The notes under the pieces: generated by a model
What the model saw: the letters and a program-made list of their open reading frames with translations, nothing else
Databases searched by the model: none
Told to the model about the DNA's origin: nothing
Shown here: one piece after another, positions 1-5,254 of the stretch
Layout: every line of letters starts with the position of its first letter
How positions within the stretch are numbered: the first letter of the stretch is position 1
DNA from: an uncultured Porphyromonadaceae bacterium
Lineage (GTDB): Bacteria > Bacteroidota > Bacteroidia > Bacteroidales > Muribaculaceae
DNA length: 5,254 bases
Reading direction: 5' to 3'
Assembly: GCA_947178565.1 (NCBI GenBank)
Contig: CAMWYV010000105.1
Span: 1-5,254, forward strand
Program-made: the position numbers and the translations under genes

Positions 1-68
1 ATCTTCTTCCGTAGAAGGGCAGCTTTGCTTTCAATTCTGTCGAGTCTCTGCTTCAGTGCTTCTGCCAT
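1..68 (-). CDS. Partial gene: N-terminus of a charged, probably coiled-coil protein
   Basis: The first 22 codons of a minus-strand gene that leaves the window at its left edge. The visible protein begins MAEALKQRLDRIESKAALL and continues RKK. It is rich in Lys, Arg and Glu, with Leu/Ile/Ala spaced as in an amphipathic helix, so a coiled coil is likely. There is no signal peptide or membrane segment. An in-frame ATG at 66-68 follows a Bacteroidota-type -7 box at 86-93, which supports this start. It lies 90 bases downstream of the cls stop codon, in the same direction. Short coiled-coil proteins of the ZapB type, often encoded near zapA in Bacteroidales, would fit this N-terminus, but that is a guess from 22 residues and no function is claimed. 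Confidence 0.6.
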   Translation of the reverse strand, partial: MAEALKQRLDRIESKAALLRKK

Positions 69-85
69 ACTAACTCAAATTTCCG

Positions 86-93
86 CAAAAATA
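86..93 (-). promoter_or_regulatory. Candidate -7 box for the partial left-edge gene
   Basis: On the minus strand this reads TATTTTTG followed by C, an exact match to the Bacteroidota -7 consensus TAnnTTTG. It would start transcription around position 79-81, giving a leader of about 11-13 bases before the ATG at 68. No convincing TTTG/TTG -33 element is seen 19-21 bases upstream, and the surroundings are AT-rich, so a chance match is possible. Confidence 0.4.
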
Positions 94-158
94 ATCATTA
101 TATTTTGAATAGTAGCATTTATGCGGAATGTTTTGCATCATTTTGTTCTAAAAAATAA

Positions 159-1604
159 CTATAAAATGGGGCTTAGAAGTCTCAATATGCTTTCCACTGC
201 TTTCTGCTTTTTGGGGCGCTTTCTCCAATCGGCTATCTTGATTCTGGTGGCTTGCCTCATATCTTCGGCAAATAGTGACTGCATCCGTTTGTTTACTTCT
301 CTGGAGTAGATGAACATATTCGCCTCAAAATTGTGCTCGAAACTTCGGAAATCCATGTTGGCGCTCCCGATAGAGCTGAAATCATCGTCTATCACCACGC
401 TTTTGCTGTGTAGCATTCCTGCATCATAGAAATAAATTTTCACTCCTGCGCGGAGGCATTCAAAGATGTAGCTGCGCGAGGCATAGTCAAGAATGAGGGA
501 GTCACTTTTGCGAGGAATCATCACTCTCACGTCAACGCGGCTCAATGCCGCAACCTGAAGTGCTTTCAGCAGGCTCTCGGTGGGAAGGAAATATGGTGTC
601 TGTATCAGGATTCTCTTCTTGGCGTTGCCTATAGCCTTGAGCAGAAGATAGGCTATATTGCTCCATTCGCTTGTGGGTCCGCATGAGAGCAGATGCATTC
701 CCGCAGTGCCTTTTGACGGTAATTCCGGGGGAGTGACGGTTTCTTCAATCAACTCTCTTCCCATGAATCTCCAGTCAACAGCGAATGAGAACTGCAGGGC
801 GCCGACCGCCGGTCCGGTGATGCGTAGGTGTGTGTCGCGCCACACCTTGAATTTTTTACCTCCGGAAATATATCTGTCAGCAATATTCATGCCGCCGATG
901 TAGCCGATTTCGCCGTCAATCACCACGAGCTTGCGGTGGTTGCGCCAGTTGATTCTCGTGGCAAAGGGGGGGAAGGCTACTTTGAAGAATGGATATACTT
1001 CTATGCCGGCTTCTTTCATGCGCTTGAAAAATTTGTTGCTGACCTTTATACTGCCGATATGATCGTATATAACTCTGACTTTTACTCCATTATGTGCTCT
1101 ATCAATCAGGGTGTCGCATACTTTGGTGCCTATGATGTCATCCTGAAAAATATAATATTGCAGATTGATGTATTTTTTAGCTGAAGCAAGATCTCGGAGA
1201 AGCGCGTCAAATTTTTCTTCGCCACAGTGATAAATTTCTACGGCATTATTGGTGTGGAAGGCGGCTCCGGTGAGCGAACGAGCCAGCATTATCTGCTGCT
1301 GGCTTTCGTTGCTGAATCCTTTCAGATCGGGTTCGGTATCGGCAGGTCGTGTGAGTTCGCGCAATCTTCTGCGGTTACGCCGAGAAATCATGTGGGTGTT
1401 CTTGATGCTTCTGCCGAAAAAGATGTAAAGTATAATCCCGCCTGCCGGAAATAGTATTAGAACTGTAATCCAGGCAAGAGATTTGACCGGATTGCGGTTT
1501 TCGGACAGTATGATGCATATGATACTCAGAATTGTTGCCGAATATCCGATCAGGAGTGTCCAGTACACCAATGGTGTCTTTAGAAATTCTTCAAACGCTT
1601 GCAT
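159..1604 (-). CDS. cls: Cardiolipin synthase (phospholipase D superfamily, ClsA-like)
   Basis: A membrane enzyme that condenses phosphatidyl groups (classically two phosphatidylglycerols) into cardiolipin plus glycerol. Two hydrophobic helices at about residues 15-35 and 43-62 form the N-terminal PLDc_N anchor. Two phospholipase D repeats follow, each with a complete HxKxxxxD motif: HRKLVVID (H223, K225, D230), trailed by GEIGYIGGMN, and HSKSVVID (H399, K401, D406), trailed by SSIGSANMD. A basic tail (RKRPKKQK, about 461-468) probably contacts the membrane. The length of 481 aa is normal for bacterial Cls, and no catalytic residue is missing. The start at 1604 places the first helix as in the family; no Shine-Dalgarno is present, as usual in this phylum. 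The gene is separated from rplI by a strong terminator, so it is probably transcribed on its own. Substrate choice (PG+PG or PG+PE) cannot be read from sequence. Confidence 0.95.
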   Translation of the reverse strand: MQAFEEFLKTPLVYWTLLIGYSATILSIICIILSENRNPVKSLAWITVLILFPAGGIILYIFFGRSIKNTHMISRRNRRRLRELTRPADTEPDLKGFSNESQQQIMLARSLTGAAFHTNNAVEIYHCGEEKFDALLRDLASAKKYINLQYYIFQDDIIGTKVCDTLIDRAHNGVKVRVIYDHIGSIKVSNKFFKRMKEAGIEVYPFFKVAFPPFATRINWRNHRKLVVIDGEIGYIGGMNIADRYISGGKKFKVWRDTHLRITGPAVGALQFSFAVDWRFMGRELIEETVTPPELPSKGTAGMHLLSCGPTSEWSNIAYLLLKAIGNAKKRILIQTPYFLPTESLLKALQVAALSRVDVRVMIPRKSDSLILDYASRSYIFECLRAGVKIYFYDAGMLHSKSVVIDDDFSSIGSANMDFRSFEHNFEANMFIYSREVNKRMQSLFAEDMRQATRIKIADWRKRPKKQKAVESILRLLSPIL

Positions 1605-1708
1605 CTTACTGACGAATTGGGGCGCAAATTAGTGAATCTATCGGTATTATGCGAATTATTGCACATTAAATAAATCGGTGTGCAGTGCAGACGTATGGGA
1701 GATAAAAT

Positions 1709-1738
1709 GAGACAGCACCGCAATTGCGGTGCTGTCTC
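1709..1738 (-). terminator. Terminator of the rpsF-rpsR-rplI operon
   Basis: A perfect 30-base palindrome (15-base arms, GAGACAGCACCGCAA on the left), folding as a long GC-rich stem around an AATT loop. It starts 25 bases beyond the rplI stop codon. In the minus direction it is followed by ATTTTATC, a short U-rich tract suited to intrinsic termination. In the plus direction it is followed by TTGATTG, which is less U-rich; there is no plus-strand gene upstream needing a terminator. Confidence 0.85.
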
Positions 1739-1762
1739 TTGATTGTATGGATTGAATTTCGT

Positions 1763-2206
1763 TTACTCTGAAACAACTTCAAAGGGAATATCGACGCTGA
1801 CTTCTTTGTGGAGTTTGATAACAGCGTTGTATTTGCCAACTTCCTTAACGGGATCTTTGATGATGATGAGTTTGCGGTCAACATTGTGTCCGAGCTTCTC
1901 AAGAGCTTCTGCAATCTGAATGTTGTTAACCGAGCCAAAGATTGTGCCGGTAGAGCTGGTCTTGGCGCCGATAGTGAGACTGATTCCTTCGAGCTGTGCA
2001 GCTAGTGCTTCTGCATCGGCTTTGATTTTGGCGAGCTTGTGAGCACGCTGACGCTGGTTCTCGGCGAGCACCTTGAGTGCGCTGGGGGTTGCGATAACAG
2101 CTTTTCCCTGAGGGATGAGGTAGTTGCGGCCATAGCCGTTTTTCACTTCCACCACGTCGTCCTTATAGCCGAGGGAGGGTATATCTTCCTTAAGAATGAT
2201 TTTCAT
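1763..2206 (-). CDS. rplI: 50S ribosomal protein bL9
   Basis: A large-subunit ribosomal protein that binds 23S rRNA near the base of the L1 stalk and helps maintain reading frame. The N-terminal rRNA-binding domain (residues 1-40) opens [20 protein letters not shown] and carries the L9 signature: [13 protein letters not shown] at 24-36. A long polar connecting helix spans about 41-74 ([19 protein letters not shown]). The C-terminal domain (75-147) has the family's TIFGSV segment at 88-93. The length of 147 aa is typical. It is the last gene of the rpsF-rpsR-rplI operon, 33 bases after rpsR, with the terminator just downstream. The ATG at 2204-2206 gives the canonical N-terminus. Confidence 0.98.
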   Translation of the reverse strand: MKIILKEDIPSLGYKDDVVEVKNGYGRNYLIPQGKAVIATPSALKVLAENQRQRAHKLAKIKADAEALAAQLEGISLTIGAKTSSTGTIFGSVNNIQIAEALEKLGHNVDRKLIIIKDPVKEVGKYNAVIKLHKEVSVDIPFEVVSE

Positions 2207-2239
2207 GATTCCTTGGTATTTTAGTGAGTGGTGATTAAT

Positions 2240-2509
2240 TTATTTCATCAGGTCGGTTACATAGGGGAGCAGGGCCAAGTGGCGTGCACGCTTAACTGCC
2301 TGAGCAACACGGCGCTGGAATTTCAGCGAGGTTCCGGTGATGCGGCGGGGCAGGATTTTACCCTGCTCATTGAGGAACTTTTTGAGGAATTCGGGATCCT
2401 TGTAATCGATATACTTTATGCCGCTGCGTTTGAAACGGCAGTATTTCTTTTTCTTAACGTCTACCGACAGGGGAGTGAGGTAGCGGATTTCAGACTGAGC
2501 TTGTGCCAT
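2240..2509 (-). CDS. rpsR: 30S ribosomal protein bS18
   Basis: A small-subunit protein that forms a heterodimer with bS6 on the platform, contacting 16S rRNA helices 22-23. The 89-aa sequence has the Bacteroidales-type N-terminus ([20 protein letters not shown]), then [17 protein letters not shown], and the highly conserved core [20 protein letters not shown] (50-69) and [13 protein letters not shown] (72-84). Only one cysteine (C24) is present, so a four-cysteine zinc-binding form of the protein can be excluded. It starts 2 bases after the rpsF stop codon, implying translational coupling. The order bS6-bS18-bL9 without ssb or priB between the S6 and S18 genes is the usual Bacteroidota arrangement. 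Confidence 0.98.
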   Translation of the reverse strand: MAQAQSEIRYLTPLSVDVKKKKYCRFKRSGIKYIDYKDPEFLKKFLNEQGKILPRRITGTSLKFQRRVAQAVKRARHLALLPYVTDLMK

Positions 2510-2511
2510 GA

Positions 2512-2895
2512 TTAGTTCTCCTTAGTTGCGGTTTCTACTTCTTCTTTAGTCACTGGTGCGGCAGTTTTTCCTGAACGGATGCTGCGGCGCTTTTCTGCAT
2601 ACTGAGCAGCGTACTTGTCAAGACGGAAGGTGAGGAAACGGATAACGCGCTCGTCGCGGCGGTATGCGGTTTCGAGTTTCTTGACGAGTGAGGGCTCTCC
2701 TTCAAATTCAATGAGAGCGTAGAATCCGGTCGACTTTTTGTCGATGGGATAGGCGAGCTTGCGCAGACCCCAAAGCTCCTGGTTTACAATTGTGGCACCG
2801 TTGTCAGTGATCACAGTCGCAAACTTTTCTACCGCTTCCTTCATCTGGGCGTCAGACAAAACGGGAGTTAAAATGAAAACGGTTTCGTACTTCAT
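2512..2895 (-). CDS. rpsF: 30S ribosomal protein bS6
   Basis: A small-subunit platform protein, partner of bS18. The 127-aa product begins [15 protein letters not shown], the conserved first strand of the S6 ferredoxin-like fold. It continues through [20 protein letters not shown] (40-59) and [17 protein letters not shown] (79-95), ending in a charged, probably flexible tail (about 100-127) longer than the core fold. The reading frame is open to an upstream ATG at 2946, which would add 17 residues. I chose the ATG at 2895 because it gives the family N-terminus and because the -7 box at 2955-2962 predicts transcription starting around 2948-2951, leaving almost no leader for the longer form. 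It is the first gene of the rpsF-rpsR-rplI operon, probably under feedback control by bS6:bS18 (see the leader hairpin). Confidence 0.97.
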   Translation of the reverse strand: MKYETVFILTPVLSDAQMKEAVEKFATVITDNGATIVNQELWGLRKLAYPIDKKSTGFYALIEFEGEPSLVKKLETAYRRDERVIRFLTFRLDKYAAQYAEKRRSIRSGKTAAPVTKEEVETATKEN

Positions 2896-2924
2896 GTTAC
2901 TGTTGATATAATTGATTTTTACTA

Positions 2925-2950
2925 TGCTTCGGAATGAATTTCTCAAAGCA
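2925..2950 (-). promoter_or_regulatory. Candidate S6:S18-binding leader hairpin of rpsF
   Basis: In the rpsF leader the minus strand can fold TGCTT against AAGCA (5 bp). Inside it, a small TGA/TCA stem is capped by a GAAAT loop. The 3' side carries the unpaired bases TTCCG, placing a CCG trinucleotide directly before the closing strand. Known rpsF leaders bind the S6:S18 complex through a hairpin with a CCG-containing 3' bulge that mimics its 16S rRNA site, and this element has the same order of parts in the right place. The stems are short and no covariation can be checked from one sequence, so the assignment is tentative. Confidence 0.4.
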
Positions 2951-2954
2951 GGGG

Positions 2955-2962
2955 CAAAATTA
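2955..2962 (-). promoter_or_regulatory. -7 box of the rpsF-rpsR-rplI promoter
   Basis: The minus strand reads TAATTTTG followed by C, an exact match to the Bacteroidota -7 consensus TAnnTTTG. Transcription would start near 2948-2951, leaving a leader of about 55 bases ahead of the rpsF ATG at 2895. No clear TTG is found at the -33 distance. Confidence 0.6.
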
Positions 2963-3009
2963 CGGATTTTTGATTAGAAATCATAGTCTCCGTTGATTTT
3001 TTTGCAGAA

Positions 3010-3150
3010 TTAGTTGGCGTTGATGATCCTGAGGGGGAGAGCGAGGCGTTTCTCGCTCTTGCAGCAGCGTGCAAACTGGCGCAATATCACCAGTGTAGTT
3101 TCCTTTGGTCGCGGATCGCGGACGGTTTCGTTTTGTTTTTCGCGTTTCAT
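3010..3150 (-). CDS. 46-aa small hypothetical protein with a QFAR motif
   Basis: A short ORF filling most of the gap between the DUF5106 gene and the rpsF promoter; ATG at 3148-3150, TAA at 3010-3012. The protein starts MKREKQNETVRDPRPKETTL, then VILRQFARCCKSEKRLALPL, and ends RIINAN. It has a basic, polar N-terminal half, a predicted helix around residues 17-32 containing LRQFAR and two adjacent cysteines (C29, C30), and a hydrophobic end closing in Asn. From memory, many Bacteroidales genomes carry unannotated 45-65 aa proteins with a similar 'IRQFAR..Y....LP..L...ILN' ending; this similarity is recalled, not searched. It follows the DUF5106 stop by 36 bases in the same direction and has no obvious promoter of its own. 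Function unknown; no signal peptide or membrane segment. Confidence 0.6.
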   Translation of the reverse strand: MKREKQNETVRDPRPKETTLVILRQFARCCKSEKRLALPLRIINAN

Positions 3151-3186
3151 CAGTGTCAAAACGGATAAGCGCGCGGATTTATTATA

Positions 3187-4086
3187 TTACAAGGTGAGTT
3201 TTTTTGCCTCGCTCACAGCAGTTACGGGTGCGGCATTCCTGATAAGTACGGTGCCGTCGGAGTCAATAAGGTAGATAGTAGGAAAAGAGCGGATACTGTA
3301 GAGTTCCTCTTCGATGATCTGCCCTTCGGGACTTATTCCGTCAATCCATCCGTCGGGTATTTTTTTTGCTCCGTTGGCAAACAGCTCTTCATCACCCTCC
3401 GGATACACCGCTATTATATTAAGGTGTCCTGACTCTACAGCTTTGGTCAGTTCCATGTCTTGTTTTAATTCGTTCACCAGAACGGTGCAGTCATGGCATT
3501 CAGGGTCATAGAAAATCAATAGGGTGCCTTTTGCTTCCCTGCATTTGCCAAGGAGTGAAACGGTATCTCCGTTACGTGTCTTTATCTCAAAATCTGTGGC
3601 GATGGTGCCGGGGCGGTTCTTGTTTATATCTTCCAGTTGTATTCTGTATCGTACCCTTAGTGCAGGGTCAATGAAGCCGCTCCCGGTGATGGCGAGCAGG
3701 AAATAGCGGTAGGCTTCCTCGTTTGCGACCGGTGATTCCGGCTCATATAGGTAGGTGTCGGCAGTCTCGGCGAGAAGGTTGTATGCGTCTCTGAGCACCT
3801 GTGCGCGCTCCAATAGCCGGCTTGCCGCTCCGGGAAGCACTTTATGCATATCGGTATGCGGAAAAAGACTCGCATAATAGGCGAAATTCTGCTCCATGAA
3901 GGCTGCGTTAGTACTCATGGTGGTGTCTGCGAAGTCCATGTTATCCCAGAAATGCTCAATCAGGTATGCCGTCCTTTCTGGTGTGGCAGTGAGAGAATCG
4001 GGAATCTGCGGTGGTTGCAGTTCCTGACTGTTGGCTCCAGAAGCAGCAGCAAGCGCTGTGATGAGTATGGAGAGAAATCTCCGCAT
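3187..4086 (-). CDS. DUF5106 and thioredoxin-like exported protein
   Basis: A probable envelope thiol-disulfide protein. A signal peptide (MRRFLSILITALAAASGANS, cleavage near 20/21, no lipobox Cys) points to the periplasm. Residues about 30-160 match the DUF5106 pattern: an ERTAYLIEHFWDNMDFAD segment, then YLYEPESPVANEEAYRYFL, then NKNRPGTIATDF. Residues about 160-299 form a TlpA/thioredoxin-like fold with a CxxC pair, DPECHDC (C197, C200), and the cis-proline strand SFPTIYLID (P269). The CHDC dipeptide differs from the CGPC of classical thioredoxin, so redox potential and direction (reductase, oxidase or resistance-type protein) cannot be inferred. The length of 299 aa is typical. It starts 4 bases after the ribE stop codon, so the two are almost certainly co-transcribed, but no functional link to riboflavin is evident. 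The actual substrate is unknown. Confidence 0.88.
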   Translation of the reverse strand: MRRFLSILITALAAASGANSQELQPPQIPDSLTATPERTAYLIEHFWDNMDFADTTMSTNAAFMEQNFAYYASLFPHTDMHKVLPGAASRLLERAQVLRDAYNLLAETADTYLYEPESPVANEEAYRYFLLAITGSGFIDPALRVRYRIQLEDINKNRPGTIATDFEIKTRNGDTVSLLGKCREAKGTLLIFYDPECHDCTVLVNELKQDMELTKAVESGHLNIIAVYPEGDEELFANGAKKIPDGWIDGISPEGQIIEEELYSIRSFPTIYLIDSDGTVLIRNAAPVTAVSEAKKLTL

Positions 4087-4090
4087 ATAT

Positions 4091-4693
4091 TTATTGACCG
4101 ATGATTCTGGCTATATATTTGCCAAGAATGTCGAATTCAAGATTCACAATATTGCCGGGGGCGATTCTGCAGAAATTGGTGTGTTCGAAAGTGTAGGGTA
4201 TGATGGCGACGCGGAAGCAGCCCGGTTCACTGTCGCAGACTGTCAGGCTGACTCCGTTTACGGTGACGCTACCCTTTTCTACTGTCACATATCCTTTTTT
4301 CTTCAACTTCGGGTCTTCGTTATACCTGAACTTGAAATATTTGCTCCCATCTGCTTCTTCAACGCTTTCGCACACGGCTGTGGTGTCCACATGCCCCTGA
4401 ACGATATGCCCGTCAAGTCTGCCGTCCATTTTCATGCTTCTCTCCAGATTCACTAGGTCACCTTCTTTCAGGCTGCCGAGGTTGGAGCGGTTGAGTGTTT
4501 CTGCAATCGCGGTGACGGTATAAGTGTTGTCATCGTGAAGTTCTACCACGGTGAGGCACACTCCGTTGTGAGCCACACTCTGGTCTATTGTCAGCTCATC
4601 TGCGAATGTGCATTTTATTCTAAGGTTGAGGTTGCCACCAACCCGGGTGGCGCCAACTACTGTTGCTGCCTCTTCTACTATTCCTGAAAACAT
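4091..4693 (-). CDS. ribE: Riboflavin synthase, alpha chain
   Basis: A cytoplasmic enzyme for the last step of vitamin B2 synthesis: two 6,7-dimethyl-8-ribityllumazines dismutate to riboflavin and a pyrimidinedione. The 200-aa protein shows the usual internal duplication of two lumazine-binding barrels. The N-terminal barrel (1-~97) starts MFSGIVEEA and contains SVAHNGVCLTV (39-49, with C46 matching the catalytic-loop cysteine) and ETLNRSNLG (65-73). The C-terminal barrel starts with GHIVQGHVD (95-103, conserved H101) and has KGSVTVNGVSLTV (140-152) and IPYTFEHTNF (165-174). A C-terminal helix (FDILGKYIARI) drives trimerisation. The family begins at MF(T/S)GIV, fixing the start at 4693. The predicted promoter ends 4 bases upstream, so the transcript is probably leaderless. 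First gene of a unit with the DUF5106 gene. Some databases call this gene ribC. Confidence 0.97.
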   Translation of the reverse strand: MFSGIVEEAATVVGATRVGGNLNLRIKCTFADELTIDQSVAHNGVCLTVVELHDDNTYTVTAIAETLNRSNLGSLKEGDLVNLERSMKMDGRLDGHIVQGHVDTTAVCESVEEADGSKYFKFRYNEDPKLKKKGYVTVEKGSVTVNGVSLTVCDSEPGCFRVAIIPYTFEHTNFCRIAPGNIVNLEFDILGKYIARIIGQ

Positions 4694-4697
4694 ATTG

Positions 4698-4705
4698 CAA
4701 AGATA
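4698..4705 (-). promoter_or_regulatory. -7 box of ribE, implying a leaderless transcript
   Basis: The minus strand reads TATCTTTG followed by C, matching TAnnTTTG exactly. An imperfect -33 candidate (TTTC, 4724-4727) lies 18 bases upstream. Only 4 bases separate the box from the ribE ATG, so RNA should begin at or within a base or two of the start codon. No room remains for an FMN riboswitch or a ribosome binding site. Confidence 0.6.
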
Positions 4706-4741
4706 ATGTAAAATTTCATTTCCGAAAAAGAGTCTTTAATG

Positions 4742-4772
4742 TTTGCATTATATAGGTAATATTGTAATTTTG
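4742..4772 (+). promoter_or_regulatory. Promoter of the holin-like gene (TTTG-N19-TAATTTTG)
   Basis: A -33 TTTG at 4742-4745, a 19-base spacer, and a -7 TAATTTTG at 4765-4772 followed by C. Both elements and their spacing match the Bacteroidota primary-sigma consensus. The start site is expected about 5-7 bases downstream, near 4777-4779, giving a leader of roughly 25 bases before the ATG at 4803. This is the best promoter in the window. Confidence 0.8.
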
Positions 4773-4802
4773 CAAAGTAAACAAATTCTTGAACTAATAT
4801 AT

Positions 4803-5254
4803 ATGATACCACACATGGAAAATTATATCTCATCTGCCGCGCTTCTCGCGGGGTTGATTGCTATTGATTATATAGGTGTACTTATGGCAATTCTTGCCGA
4901 TTTGCGTAGCGGAATCGCAAAGGCTAAGCGAACCGGCGAAAAACTCTGCTCTCGCGGATATCGTTCCACGGTAGATAAAGCCGGCAGGTACTATCTCACT
5001 CTTTTCGCAATGACAGCGATTGATATTATGATTGTGGCTGCTGCAGTCTTCCTCCGGATTTTTTCAGGATGGAACCTGCCCCCTTTTCCTATTTTTACAA
5101 CGGTAGGCGCGATAGGGCTCGGTATTATCGAATTGAAAAGCATTATGGAAAATACTCGCAGCGGCGATAATTTAAAGGACGCAGCGAAGATCTTGAAAGC
5201 TCTGCTGAAAAATCCCGATATTCGCAGAATAGCTGAAGATGCATTAAATAATGC
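4803..5254 (+). CDS. Phage-holin-like membrane protein (partial, runs off the right edge)
   Basis: A 150-codon 5' part of a gene without a stop before the window ends. The protein begins MIPHMENYISSAALLAGLIA and has three hydrophobic segments at about 11-33, 66-87 and 96-112. Between the first two lies the cytoplasmic-type loop LADLRSGIAKAKRTGE, then YRSTVDKAGRYY. The arrangement 'DxxxGxxxAxKxG ... S ... R.TVDK...YY' is that of the toxin-secretion/phage-lysis holin family (Phage_holin_4 type) as found on Bacteroidales chromosomes. After the last helix comes a polar tail (ENTRSGDNLKDAAKILKALL onward). Holins form membrane lesions that release endolysins; whether this copy does so is unknown, and no phage genes are visible nearby. 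The ATG at 4803 was chosen; an in-frame ATG at 4815 would remove four residues and is equally possible. It is transcribed divergently from ribE. Confidence 0.75.
   Translation, partial: MIPHMENYISSAALLAGLIAIDYIGVLMAILADLRSGIAKAKRTGEKLCSRGYRSTVDKAGRYYLTLFAMTAIDIMIVAAAVFLRIFSGWNLPPFPIFTTVGAIGLGIIELKSIMENTRSGDNLKDAAKILKALLKNPDIRRIAEDALNN

Noticed and set aside
69..158. A terminator for cls between its stop codon and the left-edge gene.
   Set aside because: The stretch is AT-rich, with only a distant TTCCGC/GCGGAA pair (36-base loop); no stable stem with a U-tract.
828..1184. A 118-aa plus-strand ORF (and shorter ones nearby) inside cls.
   Set aside because: Antisense shadow of the cardiolipin synthase coding strand, with no promoter or recognizable motif.
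1625..1631. A possible cls promoter, TAATTTG plus C on the minus strand, about 20 bases upstream of the ATG.
   Set aside because: It is one base short of the TAnnTTTG spacing and lacks a TTTG at the -33 distance (only TTCG). It may be a weak variant but is not supported well enough to list.
1659..1685. A 6-bp inverted repeat (TGCACA / TGTGCA) around an AT-rich loop between cls and the operon terminator.
   Set aside because: Short stem with a 13-base loop and no U-tract; expected by chance in AT-rich intergenic DNA.
1666..1938. A 90-aa minus-strand ORF overlapping the end of rplI in another frame.
   Set aside because: It overlaps the well-supported bL9 gene, reads through the operon terminator palindrome, and its composition resembles no protein family.
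2228..2515. A 95-aa plus-strand ORF covering rpsR.
   Set aside because: Antisense shadow of the highly conserved bS18 gene.
3038..3059. An 8-bp hairpin (AGAGCGAG / CTCGCTCT, 6-base loop) downstream of the DUF5106 gene, first read as its terminator.
   Set aside because: No U-tract follows on either strand (the minus strand runs into CCCCCTC), and it lies inside the 46-aa ORF, where it is better explained as coding sequence.
4031..4456. A 141-aa plus-strand ORF across the ribE/DUF5106 junction.
   Set aside because: Antisense to two confident genes; no family features.
4694..4802. Search for an FMN riboswitch upstream of ribE.
   Set aside because: The promoter box is 4 bases from the ATG, the gap is AT-rich, and none of the conserved RFN-element blocks are present.

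Overview
The window looks like ordinary chromosomal DNA from a gut-type Bacteroidota, probably order Bacteroidales and possibly Muribaculaceae-like. The evidence is threefold. The ribosomal proteins bS6, bS18 and bL9 read like Bacteroidales versions. The promoters fit the Bacteroidota -7 consensus TAnnTTTG rather than TATAAT. No clear Shine-Dalgarno sequences precede the genes, and a DUF5106/thioredoxin-like exported protein, typical of this phylum, is present. The family-level placement is an impression, not a computed result.

Layout: everything from about 4693 down to 1 is on the minus strand, and one gene at the right edge points the other way. In minus-strand transcription order: ribE (riboflavin synthase, 4693-4091); a DUF5106/thioredoxin-fold exported protein 4 bases later (4086-3187); a 46-aa small ORF (3150-3010) ending in a QFAR...LPL...N pattern; the ribosomal operon rpsF-rpsR-rplI (2895-1763) with its own promoter and a possible S6:S18 autoregulatory hairpin, closed by a strong palindromic terminator (1709-1738); a cardiolipin synthase-type phospholipase D protein (1604-159); and the first 22 codons of a charged, probably coiled-coil protein running off the left edge (68-1). 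On the plus strand, from 4803 to the right edge, lies a three-helix membrane protein of the phage-holin-like family found on Bacteroidales chromosomes.

The 109-base gap between ribE and the holin-like gene holds two divergent Bacteroidota promoters. The holin-side one is nearly ideal (TTTG, 19 bases, TAATTTTG). The ribE-side one sits 4 bases from the ATG, so the ribE mRNA is probably leaderless. Genes are tightly packed; no gene-free stretch exceeds 300 bases.

No mobile element, CRISPR array, tRNA or rRNA is visible, and no clear new multi-gene system was found. The items most worth following up are the 46-aa ORF, the rpsF leader hairpin and the probably leaderless ribE.
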